Part shown: positions 1 through 7,968 of the stretch, one piece after another | Layout: every line of letters starts with the position of its first letter | Position numbering within the stretch: position 1 is the stretch's first letter | Assembly: GCF_014200045.1 (NCBI RefSeq) | Contig: NZ_JACHOV010000007.1 | Coordinates: 1 to 64,000 of the forward strand | DNA length: 64,000 nucleotides | From: Rhizorhapis suberifaciens | Lineage (GTDB): Bacteria; Pseudomonadota; Alphaproteobacteria; Sphingomonadales; Sphingomonadaceae | Direction: 5' to 3' | The notes under the pieces: model-generated | What the model saw: the letters and a program-made list of their open reading frames with translations, nothing else | Databases searched by the model: none | What the model was told of the DNA's origin: nothing | Program-made: the position numbers and the translations under genes

Positions 1-75
1 TTAAGGTGATGGCGTCTCAACAACCGCAGGCCCAAGGGAATTCTAAGCGATGCCTAACAATTTAGAGATTAGACA

Positions 76-234
76 ATGAGCGCCAGCATCGATACGGCGG
101 AAATCCGACAGCGCGCCGCAGAAAACGGAGTCGATGGCCGCAAGGCCTATGTTAACGGCACGCTGCACGATGGCGATCGCCTGTGCGCAGAGGCACGCGC
201 CCTGTTCGTGGAACCCTGCCAAAGTCCGTTCTGA
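76..234 (+). pseudogene. C-terminal remnant of a PaaI/hotdog-type acyl-CoA thioesterase
   Basis: This 52-codon open stretch reads like the last third of a hotdog-fold thioesterase. The segment GRKAYVNGTLHDGDRLCAEA resembles the final strands of PaaI-like enzymes, where the chain usually ends soon after CAEA..LFV. An in-frame TAG lies two codons before its first ATG and a TGA is at 7-9, so the upstream hotdog core is missing or out of frame. It is most likely a decayed gene end. The family call rests on recall of the family pattern, not on an alignment. Confidence 0.42.
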
Positions 235-294
235 TATGATTAACAAAGTCCGGGGGACGATTCCGCGCCATCCTGGAAAATAGGAGAAGCCGAG

Positions 295-2460
295 ATGACG
301 ACTCATATCACCTACTGCCGAAATTGCGCGGCAATGTGCGGCCTTGAGGTCACGAAAGAGGATGGGCGCATCACCAACATCCGGGGCGACCGGAATCATC
401 CAGTCTCCGAGGGCTATTTCTGCATCAAGGGCATGGCCACCCGCGACTTCCATAATGGCGAGGACCGCCTGCTGAGCAGCCTGCGACGAAATGCGGACGG
501 GACATTCGATGCCATTGATGCTGAAACCGCAATGGACGAGATCCATGAGAAGCTCGGCAAGATCATCGCAGAGCATGGTGTCGAGTCGGTCGCGCTCTAT
601 TATGGCACCGGAGCAAATTGCAACGTACTGAGCGTACCCGCGGCGAAGGCATGGATGGATGCGCTCGGATCGCCCTATATCTTTTCCAGCATGACGGTGG
701 ACCAATCCGCCAAGTGGGTGACCGCAGGCCGCATGGGAGTGTTCCTAACCGGCAAGCACAAGGTGCCCGAGGCCGACGTGATGATGGTTATCGGCTCCAA
801 TCCGGCAGCGTCCCATGCCTGCTATGGCCTGCCCTCTCCCAACCCCATCAAACATTTACGTGAGGCGCAGAAATCCGGGACCAAATTTATCGTCGTGGAT
901 CCGCGTAGGACCGAACTGGCACGGTTGGCGGATCTCTATTTACCGGTGCGCCCCGGACAGGACGCCGCGCTGTTCGCGGGCCTTATCCGCATTGTACTTG
1001 AGGAAGGGTTAGCGGACAGTGGATTTTGTGCGCGGTTCACGACCTCGCTCGATCGGCTGCGCGCCGCCGTTGATGCGTTCACCCCCGACCATGTGGCCCA
1101 ACGAACCGGCATCGATGCCGACACGCTCCATCAGGCCGCCCGCATGTTTGCGAGCGCAAGCAAGAAATCTGCAATGTCCGGAACCGGTCCGAACATGGCG
1201 CTCAACTCCAATCTCTCAGAACATCTGATCGAAGCGTTCACAGCAATATGTGGCGGCTACCGGTCCGCCGGAGACCGAATCCGCAATATGGGTTATTATG
1301 GGGCCCCGCCTGCTGTGGGTGCCGCCAAAGGTTCGGAGGTGCGGGAAGCGGTTATGCCGCCGCGTCGGAGCTGGGACTTGGGACCCAAGCTTCGCACTGT
1401 GAATACCGGTCCCATAGGCGGTGAATATCCCACGTCGCTGCTGCCTTCAGAAATCAAGGGGAATGCCAAAGGCAAAATCCGCGCGCTCATTCATGTCGGC
1501 GGTAATCTGGTAAAGGCGCTGCCAGAACCCAACCGAACGATTCCGATCCTGCAAGAGCTTGATCTCCTTGTGTCGGTGGATGTGCGGGAAACGGCAACTG
1601 GCCGCCTTGCCGATTATCAAATAGCCACCAGCGGCCATTACGAGCATCACGACTTCAATCTGGCGCTCGATTACATGTTGCCAACGACCTTCGCCCAGAT
1701 CGCCGAGCCCTTCATGGCGCGACCGGAGGGCGTGATCGAGGATTGGGAGTTCTTCCAAGGCATGGCGCGCAGAATGAACAAGTCGCTTCACATGCGGCGG
1801 CCCATGTTCGGCGTTGCCCACCGCGATATTCCAGGCCCGGAGCTGGCCATCACGAATGATATGAGGAGCGAGGATCTCGTCCGCTGGCTGGCCGATTCCG
1901 GACGAAGCAATTACGACGAGCTCAGAGCACATCCCGGGGGTATTAATTTCAAAAATGTCGAGGCGATCATCGAGCCGTCGCGTGAAGACGATGGCGCCAG
2001 ACTCGATCTGTGCCCGCCAGACGTAGACGAGGAAATCAGGAGCCTCCGGCAGACGGAGGACATCGTCCCCGGCTACCCCTATCGCCTGATCCCGCGGCGG
2101 CTGATCGAGGTAATGAACAGCGCCTATACCAATGCGGCGCAGACACGCCGCCGCTATCCGACCAATCCTGTCTTTATGAACGAGGAGGATATGGCGCAGC
2201 TCGATCTGACGGAAGGCGGCATGGTCAAGTTGACGTCGCGGACGGGAGCCGCCGTTATCGGCCGCGCACGCAAGGATTCAGGGCTGCAGCCAGGGGTGAT
2301 CTCCATGTGCCACGGCTGGGGAGATCCAAATCTGCCTGGCGAACAGGACCCCGATGCGTTCTCCGGTCGCCTGGTCTCATTGGATGCCGATCTGGAAACA
2401 ATCAACTTCATGCCCAGGCAAAGCTCAGTGCCGGTGCAGATCGAACGGCATGAGGGCTGA
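295..2460 (+). CDS. Molybdopterin-dependent oxidoreductase (formate dehydrogenase/nitrate reductase superfamily)
   Basis: A 721-residue single-polypeptide enzyme of the bis-MGD molybdoenzyme superfamily. Cys8, Cys11, Cys15 and Cys43 form the N-terminal [4Fe-4S] site. The large catalytic domain follows, and the last ~120 residues (from about 600, NPVFMNEEDMAQLDL) form the molybdopterin dinucleotide-binding barrel. There is no twin-arginine signal, so a cytoplasmic location is inferred. No Sec or Cys is seen at the usual molybdenum-ligand region near residue 140 (SSMTVDQSAKW), so this is probably not a classical formate dehydrogenase. Start is supported by GGAG nine bases upstream. The substrate is unknown; the neighbours suggest a catabolic role. 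Confidence 0.85.
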   Translation: MTTHITYCRNCAAMCGLEVTKEDGRITNIRGDRNHPVSEGYFCIKGMATRDFHNGEDRLLSSLRRNADGTFDAIDAETAMDEIHEKLGKIIAEHGVESVALYYGTGANCNVLSVPAAKAWMDALGSPYIFSSMTVDQSAKWVTAGRMGVFLTGKHKVPEADVMMVIGSNPAASHACYGLPSPNPIKHLREAQKSGTKFIVVDPRRTELARLADLYLPVRPGQDAALFAGLIRIVLEEGLADSGFCARFTTSLDRLRAAVDAFTPDHVAQRTGIDADTLHQAARMFASASKKSAMSGTGPNMALNSNLSEHLIEAFTAICGGYRSAGDRIRNMGYYGAPPAVGAAKGSEVREAVMPPRRSWDLGPKLRTVNTGPIGGEYPTSLLPSEIKGNAKGKIRALIHVGGNLVKALPEPNRTIPILQELDLLVSVDVRETATGRLADYQIATSGHYEHHDFNLALDYMLPTTFAQIAEPFMARPEGVIEDWEFFQGMARRMNKSLHMRRPMFGVAHRDIPGPELAITNDMRSEDLVRWLADSGRSNYDELRAHPGGINFKNVEAIIEPSREDDGARLDLCPPDVDEEIRSLRQTEDIVPGYPYRLIPRRLIEVMNSAYTNAAQTRRRYPTNPVFMNEEDMAQLDLTEGGMVKLTSRTGAAVIGRARKDSGLQPGVISMCHGWGDPNLPGEQDPDAFSGRLVSLDADLETINFMPRQSSVPVQIERHEG

Positions 2461-2590
2461 GAAGCTTCGGGCCAAGCTACGCATGACGACATGGTCGCAC
2501 GCAACCGGGCCGGCTCCGCTTGAGGAGCGAGATGCATTGCCGAGGCAGTTGCGATAGCTACTTGATGGCGGAAGGATTGGCGCTGGCGTG

Positions 2591-2620
2591 GCGAGGAGGT
2601 GGGGGCCGCCACCTCCTCGC
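2591..2620. repeat. Perfect 12-bp inverted repeat (hairpin)
   Basis: GCGAGGAGGTGG and its exact reverse complement flank a six-base loop. No T-run follows on either strand, so it is not a canonical intrinsic terminator. It may stabilise the 3' end of the molybdoenzyme mRNA or assist termination between convergent genes. Confidence 0.6.
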
Positions 2621-2740
2621 CCATCAGCATATAGGCTCCCTCATTTGCATCAACCATAATGCGGCAAGGGCTCGCACCTATGGACTCCGCCTGGAATATG
2701 TCTTTTAGGGATCTTTCCTTCAGTTCGCGTTGAACTGGCC

Positions 2741-2773
2741 ATGCTCACGGTGTCCTATCGGCACCGTGAGCAT
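2741..2773 (-). terminator. Hairpin downstream of the thiolase gene
   Basis: ATGCTCACGGTG (2741-2752) pairs perfectly with CACCGTGAGCAT (2762-2773) around a nine-base loop, 12 bases past the thiolase stop on the minus strand. There is no long T-tract after it on that strand, so factor-assisted termination or mRNA 3'-end protection is possible. Confidence 0.5.
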
Positions 2774-2784
2774 CAGCCCTATTT

Positions 2785-3939
2785 TTACAACGCCTCGACA
2801 ATGGTGACGTTCGCCTGACCGCCGCCCTCGCACATCGTCTGGAGGCCGTATTTGGCCCCACGCGCGCGCAGTGCATGCACCAAAGTAGCCATCAATTTTG
2901 CGCCTGAAGCACCGACCGGATGGCCGAGCGAGATCGCGCCGCCGTTGACGTTCATCTTGAGCGGATCGGCACCGGTATGTTTCAGCCAAGCCAGCGGAAC
3001 CGGGGCAAACGCCTCGTTCACTTCGAACAAATCGATGTCCCCGATCGTCATGCCCGCCCGCTTCAGCGCCTTGTCCGTGGCATAGAGCGGTTCCTCCAGC
3101 ATCAGGATGGGATCGCCTGCGGTGACGGTGAAGCTCGCGATCCGAGCGATCGGTGTCAACCCATATTCCTTCAACGCCTTTTCCGACACGATCATGACGG
3201 CTGCTGCGCCGTCCGTGATCTGGGAGGAAGTAGCTGCGGTGATGAGCCCGCCTTCCATGACGGGCTTGACCCCTGCCATGCCCTCTGGCGAAGCATCCCA
3301 GCGGATCCCTTCATCCTTCACGTGAATGTCGGTCGTCCCATCAGCAAGGGCGATGGCGATCGGCACGATTTCGGCATCGAACGCGCCGGCGTTGGTCGCA
3401 GCGATTGCGCGGCGATGGCTTTCAAGCCCGAAAGCATCCAGATCGTCGCGGGTGAAGCCCCACTTCTTCGCGATCATCTCTGCGCCGGCAAACTGACTGA
3501 AGTCCTTAACGCCATAACGATCGCGAATGGACTGGATCATCGGCGTCGCGCCCTGCGTGGTCGCAGAGCCAAGCGGGACACGGCTCATGCTCTCGACGCC
3601 CGCCGCAATCACTATGTCCTGCGTGCCGGACATGATCGCCTGCGCGGCGAACTGAACGGCTTGTTGGGATGATCCGCATTGCCGGTCGATAGTGACCGAG
3701 GGCACCGATTCGGGCAAATTGGAGGCGAGTACCGCGAAGCGCGCGATCTGGCGTGACTGCTCCCCCACCTGGCTGACGCAGCCCATGATGACGTCATCGA
3801 CCGCTTCTGCCGGCACCGCAGATTTGGCAACGACGGCGTTCAGGACCTCCGCGGCAAGTTCAACAGGATGTCGGCCCGAAAGACGTCCGTTACGCCGGCC
3901 GCCAGCAGTCCGAACAGCGGACACGATATAGGCATTCAT
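2785..3939 (-). CDS. Thiolase (acetyl-CoA C-acyltransferase family)
   Basis: A 384-residue thiolase that cleaves or forms 3-ketoacyl-CoA thioesters in the cytoplasm. Nucleophile Cys88 is in DRQCGSSQQ, His340 in GHPVGASG and Cys370 in MCEGGGQAN, so the catalytic set is complete. The start at 3939 is preferred over an upstream ATG because AAAGGA lies seven bases upstream and its ATG overlaps the preceding stop (ATGA). It is the distal gene of a minus-strand group with an SRPBCC fragment and an SDR, which suggests beta-oxidation-like breakdown of a specialised acid. Chain-length specificity cannot be told. Confidence 0.9.
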   Translation of the reverse strand: MNAYIVSAVRTAGGRRNGRLSGRHPVELAAEVLNAVVAKSAVPAEAVDDVIMGCVSQVGEQSRQIARFAVLASNLPESVPSVTIDRQCGSSQQAVQFAAQAIMSGTQDIVIAAGVESMSRVPLGSATTQGATPMIQSIRDRYGVKDFSQFAGAEMIAKKWGFTRDDLDAFGLESHRRAIAATNAGAFDAEIVPIAIALADGTTDIHVKDEGIRWDASPEGMAGVKPVMEGGLITAATSSQITDGAAAVMIVSEKALKEYGLTPIARIASFTVTAGDPILMLEEPLYATDKALKRAGMTIGDIDLFEVNEAFAPVPLAWLKHTGADPLKMNVNGGAISLGHPVGASGAKLMATLVHALRARGAKYGLQTMCEGGGQANVTIVEAL

Positions 3940-4274
3940 ATAATTTCCTTTACATTCGTCCATGATGCATGTTGCCCCGCCTTATAATGATAAATGCGGG
4001 ACGTCCTCAATTTGGCAGGCGTTGTCCTCTCACCAGTTGTTGGCAAGTCGCGGCGTGCAAAGCGGCCGGTGGCCGCTCCATGAAAGTTGTGCGTCCGTGG
4101 GATCGCATCAACCTCGCCCTCCAGCGTCGACTTGGCGAGAACCGGCCCACCGATTTTCTCATTATCGATCCAGGAGATATCGCCCCAGTCCATGAATACA
4201 TCCCAGAGCGCGTCGATATTAGCTTCAACCACACCGCTATAATAACAGGAACCTCGGGCAATAGGCGCCATCAT
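3936..4274 (-). CDS. SRPBCC-fold protein, probably truncated
   Basis: A 112-residue ORF whose first ~70 residues (SGVVEANIDALWDVFMDW then ISWID) look like the N-terminal strand and helix of the SRPBCC/polyketide-cyclase-like ligand-binding fold. Members are usually around 140-150 residues; here the last ~40 residues lose the pattern, which suggests a frameshift and a chance new end. Against pure decay, AAAGGA precedes the start and its stop overlaps the thiolase start as ATGA, typical of translational coupling. Function is unknown; these proteins bind hydrophobic ligands. Confidence 0.5.
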   Translation of the reverse strand: MMAPIARGSCYYSGVVEANIDALWDVFMDWGDISWIDNEKIGGPVLAKSTLEGEVDAIPRTHNFHGAATGRFARRDLPTTGERTTPAKLRTSRIYHYKAGQHASWTNVKEII

Positions 4275-4430
4275 ATAGCTTTCCTTTGAACGAGCCGCCC
4301 GATCATAGGCACCGAACAAGCGGATTTAGGTTTTTGCGCCCGCAATGTGGCCTTCTCCAACCGCCGCTTGTACAAAACGGGGAGAGTTGGCGTCCCGCCG
4401 TGGAGTGACGTGCTGCTCGAAAAAGAGCCA

Positions 4431-5177
4431 TCACGCGGAGAAACCCCCATCGATCGTCAGCGTTGCGCCCGAAATGTAGGCCGCAGCCGGACTCGCCAGG
4501 AAACGAACGAGTGCTGCGATCTCGTCAAGATCGCCAAAGCGACGCAGCGGAATTCCCGAACTGATCCTGATCTTATCGGCTTCCGGCATGCCCAAAGCCA
4601 TATCGCTGCTCATCATGCCGGATTCGATCACGTTGACGGTGATCTTTTTTGGAGCAAGATCATGCGCGGCTGCCCGGGTGTAGCCAGCAACCGCCGCCTT
4701 GGAACCGCAATAATCCGCCGCTCCCGCCATGCCCGCTTTACTGCCGCTGACGGAGCCGATCGTGATGATGCGCCCCTCATCAGCCATCACATTTGCCGCT
4801 GCGCGGATCGTGGCGACAACGCCCAGGGTGTTCACTGCCCACAGTCTGTCCGCCTCGACCCAGTCACCGCCTTCACCGAGACGCTGGAGATGAGCGATGC
4901 CCGCATTATTGACCAGGATGTCCAGCTTGCCGAACGCTTCTACCACGGCCTGGACCAGGATCGAGGCCGCATTGACATCTGCCTGGTCGGACTGGAGCGC
5001 TATGCCCCGCACCCCATGTTTTTCAATCTGATCAACGACATCACTGGCTGCCGCAGCAGATGCCCGATAGCTGATAGCGACATTTGCGCCGCTGGCAGCC
5101 AAGGCAAGCGCCACTGCCTTGCCAATACCGCGGGTTCCGCCGGTCACCAGGACGGATTTGCCCTCTAGATCCCGCAT
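4431..5177 (-). CDS. Short-chain dehydrogenase/reductase (FabG-like)
   Basis: A 248-residue classical SDR using NAD(P)(H). It has the cofactor motif TGGTRGIG (12-19), NNAG (90-93) and catalytic Ser142, Tyr156 and Lys160 in SVSGSKAGMAGAADYCGSK, and the C-terminal SGATLTIDGGFSA is typical. The start at 5177 is chosen over an upstream ATG because of the purine-rich AAGAGGA before it and the family length. It heads a minus-strand group with the SRPBCC ORF and thiolase, consistent with oxidation of a hydroxyacyl intermediate, which is inference. Confidence 0.88.
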   Translation of the reverse strand: MRDLEGKSVLVTGGTRGIGKAVALALAASGANVAISYRASAAAASDVVDQIEKHGVRGIALQSDQADVNAASILVQAVVEAFGKLDILVNNAGIAHLQRLGEGGDWVEADRLWAVNTLGVVATIRAAANVMADEGRIITIGSVSGSKAGMAGAADYCGSKAAVAGYTRAAAHDLAPKKITVNVIESGMMSSDMALGMPEADKIRISSGIPLRRFGDLDEIAALVRFLASPAAAYISGATLTIDGGFSA

Positions 5178-5661
5178 CCCGTTTATCCTCTTCCCTCTGC
5201 GAGCGAGCACCAACGCTTACGCACGCGCCACAAAATAACCATGATGGAATCACGCATCGTGCAGCCGCACTTGATCGTACATATCTAGTATTCTTCTACT
5301 ACTCAGCTAAGCTGGACCACACCCTCTTGTCAACTCGACCGGAAGGCCCTTTTTTATCGAGACGAAACGCACCTGGCGCTCACCTGACGGCGGTTCCACA
5401 CGGCATCTGGCGCTTGACACCAACTCGTTCATTAGTATCTAAATGCTAATAGCTACTGGCGATGCTCACTTCTAGGTGAATCCGGCTTAATGCGCTGTTT
5501 GGTTAGTTCAAACGCTGATCGCCTCCGGCCATGAACCGCGCATTTTCGCGGCGTGGAAAATCATTGGTGATGAGTTTCGCGATGAAAAGGCAATGGCAGC
5601 TGACTTCATTTCCTAGTGTCCGCTTTCGAAGGACCTGACGCCAGAACAAAGGAGAAATACT
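5178..5661. other. Divergent intergenic region with possible promoter and a gene remnant
   Basis: No intact gene is supported here. TTGACA at about 5415 followed by A+T-rich DNA is a possible promoter toward the SnoaL-like gene, and ATTAG/CTAAT half-sites ten bases apart lie just downstream, possibly an operator. Around 5517-5615 (+) a short open stretch reads HEPRIFAAWKIIGDEF and looks protein-like, perhaps the tail of a lost gene, but I cannot assign a family. Confidence 0.35.
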
Positions 5662-6084
5662 ATGAATTTGGAAGATCGCCTCGAGATCCAGGAAGTGGTC
5701 CATCGTTACGCGTACTTCGTGGATAATTTCGAGATTCCCGAGTGGGTAGCGTTGTTCACAGCTGATGGAACGCTTGATGAAAGCGAATTTGGAAAGGGAT
5801 GCTATGCTGGTCATGACGCGATCCACGCTTATGGCCAGGCAATCTCTGAGCGGGTGCTTCACCTCGTCCATCTCATGAGCAATCAGATCATTTGGGAAAT
5901 CAATGGCGATTCGGCTCGCAGCACGTCTTTCGCAATTGTCGAATCAATGTCCAAAGCCGGAGATCGCGCTCGATATCAGGTGAAATATGAGGACGAATTC
6001 AGACGGGAGGACGGCCGTTGGCTGATCCACAAAAGAATGCTGCGGACATCTTTCCCACCTGAGATTCTCTCCACCGCATCATAG
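5662..6084 (+). CDS. SnoaL-like (NTF2 superfamily) protein
   Basis: A 140-residue cone-fold protein of the SnoaL_4 type. The N-terminal LEIQEVVHRYAYFVD helix, then the WVALFTADG strand, a gap-and-pocket region, and a C-terminal YEDEFRREDGRWLIHKR strand pair match the family layout. Such proteins act as isomerases, dehydratases, hydrolases or non-catalytic ligand-binding subunits. Start is supported by AAGGAG six bases upstream. It precedes a hydrolase-like gene and a luciferase-like oxidoreductase on the same strand, so a shared catabolic substrate is inferred. Confidence 0.8.
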   Translation: MNLEDRLEIQEVVHRYAYFVDNFEIPEWVALFTADGTLDESEFGKGCYAGHDAIHAYGQAISERVLHLVHLMSNQIIWEINGDSARSTSFAIVESMSKAGDRARYQVKYEDEFRREDGRWLIHKRMLRTSFPPEILSTAS

Positions 6085-6183
6085 CGCCGCTTTGCCGCTG
6101 ATCGGCGGAACCATTAAGCTTAATGTACAGACGGGATTACGGACAACGGGTAACAAGGTATAACGAGGTGCAGGGAGGATAAA

Positions 6184-7029
6184 TTGTCTATCAAGAAAGG
6201 TTATGTCGACACCAAAGATGGGCAGATACACTATCGATACTGCCCAGGAGGACAAGGACTTCCAATCCTTTTCTTTCACATGACCGCCAGCTCATCGGCA
6301 TCATTCGAAAGCCTGATGACCCATCTCGACGGCTTTTGCCCAATGTATGCCTTCGACCTTCCCCATTATGGACAGAGCTTCATGCCTACCGCCGAGCCGT
6401 CCTACGAGTATGTCGCGGACGTTCTGATCGAAGCGATCGACAATCTGGGCATCGAAAAATTCCACTGCTTCGGACATCATGGCGGCACGAATGTTTCTGC
6501 GCAACTCGCGGCAACTTACCCGCAAAGGGTTGCCAGTATCATGCTCGCGGGCGTCACCTATCCCACCATGGAAGAGAGTGAGCGCAACAGCAAATATATA
6601 TATGACAACCCGCCAGACATACGGGGGTCACAAGCCATAACGGCATGGACCCGAGTGGTGAAGGATTGCGACACCTCCGCTCCGGTCGAACCGGATGAAC
6701 CTTTCTATCCGGTGCCGGCCGAGATCTATCATCGTGAGTTGATCGATACATTGACCGCCGGCACCGAGTGGCACTGGGGCTATCGCGCCGTGTTCCGGCA
6801 CAATATGCCCGATGTTCTCAGCAAGGTGTCTTGTCCAATTCTTCTCATATGTGGCCGGCGCGATCTTGTCTTCTTCTGGCATGAGAGGGCAAAGAAGGCG
6901 TTGCCGCACGCGAAGGTTGTCGAAAGAGATGGATACGGAACATATTACTGCACCTTCGCCGGCGATGATCTAGCTCCTTATGTCAAAGAATTCATTGTTG
7001 GCATGAGAGATAGTACAAATACCGGTTAG
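6184..7029 (+). CDS. Alpha/beta-hydrolase-fold protein with a degenerate catalytic triad
   Basis: A 281-residue alpha/beta-hydrolase fold protein starting with TTG behind GGGAGGA. The nucleophile-elbow motif reads GHHGG (97-101), so His99 replaces the expected Ser, Asp or Cys. The acid is plausibly Asp227 (CGRRDLVFF). The usual C-terminal catalytic His is not apparent: the equivalent segment is DGYGTYYC (249-256). The fold is clear, but hydrolysis by the standard mechanism looks unlikely. It may be a lyase, a dioxygenase-like or a binding protein. It sits between SnoaL-like and luciferase-like genes. Confidence 0.8.
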   Translation: MSIKKGYVDTKDGQIHYRYCPGGQGLPILFFHMTASSSASFESLMTHLDGFCPMYAFDLPHYGQSFMPTAEPSYEYVADVLIEAIDNLGIEKFHCFGHHGGTNVSAQLAATYPQRVASIMLAGVTYPTMEESERNSKYIYDNPPDIRGSQAITAWTRVVKDCDTSAPVEPDEPFYPVPAEIYHRELIDTLTAGTEWHWGYRAVFRHNMPDVLSKVSCPILLICGRRDLVFFWHERAKKALPHAKVVERDGYGTYYCTFAGDDLAPYVKEFIVGMRDSTNTG

Positions 7030-7080
7030 AAGCTGGCGCGCTGCTTCGCTGCGGAAAGTATAATTGCTGAGGTATATCGG

Positions 7081-7941
7081 ATGAAGTTTGGTATCAGTTG
7101 CAGTTCACTGCTCGGTCGCTCGCCCAGCGCCAATGAAGTTGTTGGTTTTGCGCAAGAGGCCGAAAAAATCGGTTATCATTCGATCCTGGTGGGTGACCAT
7201 ATATTCATACCGACATACTTAGATGATTCTAAATATCCGGCGGGCATATTCGACTCTGGAATGCCTTGGTATGATCCATTCGTATTGCTAGCAGCCCTTG
7301 CAGGTGCGACGAAGAATATCCGGTTAGGCACTGGTATCGCGGTCGTTGCTTACCGCCCGCCCATTCAACAGGCACAGGCTATCGCCACCCTCGATTTCAT
7401 GAGCAACGGCCGCTTTTTCTACGGCGCGGGGATCGGCTGGATGCGCGAAGAATTTGAAGCGATCGGTGTTCCGTTCGGTGAGCGTGCTCAGCGCGCCGAC
7501 GAGTATCTCGAAGTCATGAAGCTCCTGTTTTCTGGGAGCGGCGAAGCCTATCGCGGCGAATTTGTCGACTTTGCGGGCGGACGCCTCAATCCGCTTCCAG
7601 CGCAAAGGCCCCACCCCCCGATCATTATCGGAGGAGAAACGCCGCCCGCTCTCAGGCGCGTTGCCAAATATGGCGACGGGTTTTACATCAACTGGAAGAA
7701 TTTAGCTGAGTTAAGTCACATTTTGGAAGTCCTCTCCCAGCATATGACAGACAATCATCGCGAAATGTCGAGCCTGTACAAGCAGCTTGGGGCCACGGAT
7801 ATTGGACTGGTTCAAGCAGAAAAAGAAAGACTTTCCGAATACGAGGCACTGGGCATTGATGAACTCATTTATAGCCCAAAATTCCATTCCGTCGAAGAAG
7901 GGCTCGATGCCATGAGAAAATTCGCTGACGAATTTTTTTGA
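7081..7941 (+). CDS. LLM-class (luciferase-like, F420/FMN) oxidoreductase
   Basis: A 286-residue bacterial-luciferase-fold TIM barrel. Recognisable segments are the N-terminal FAQEAEKIGYHSILVGDH, the strand NIRLGTGIAVVAYRPP, the flavin-site FYGAGIGWMREEFEAIG and the PPIIIGGETPPALRRVAKYGDG block. The pattern resembles the F420-dependent TIGR03619-type branch, but sphingomonads often use FMN, so cofactor is left open. It probably oxidises or monooxygenates the substrate shared with the two upstream genes. Base composition of this trio is lower in G+C than the flanks, as far as I can judge by eye. Confidence 0.82.
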   Translation: MKFGISCSSLLGRSPSANEVVGFAQEAEKIGYHSILVGDHIFIPTYLDDSKYPAGIFDSGMPWYDPFVLLAALAGATKNIRLGTGIAVVAYRPPIQQAQAIATLDFMSNGRFFYGAGIGWMREEFEAIGVPFGERAQRADEYLEVMKLLFSGSGEAYRGEFVDFAGGRLNPLPAQRPHPPIIIGGETPPALRRVAKYGDGFYINWKNLAELSHILEVLSQHMTDNHREMSSLYKQLGATDIGLVQAEKERLSEYEALGIDELIYSPKFHSVEEGLDAMRKFADEFF

Positions 7942-7968
7942 GCGTCGTGAAACGATCTTCGAAGGAAG

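Larger units (their letters stand above)
2461..2784. other. Intergenic stretch between converging genes
   Basis: No convincing gene is visible in these 324 bases; the open stretches present lack family resemblance and ribosome-binding sites. The region contains two strong hairpins, annotated separately, and lies between convergent transcription units, so its likely role is transcription termination. Confidence 0.6.

Noticed and set aside
43-705. 220-codon minus-strand frame at the left edge
   Set aside because: Overlaps the Fe-S region of the molybdoenzyme antisense; no recognisable domain.
4347-5168. 273-codon plus-strand frame over the SDR gene
   Set aside because: Antisense to a gene with all SDR catalytic motifs; no family resemblance.
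5517-5615. Short protein-like stretch upstream of the SnoaL-like gene
   Set aside because: Open for only ~40 codons with no start or ribosome site; it may be a relic but no family could be named.
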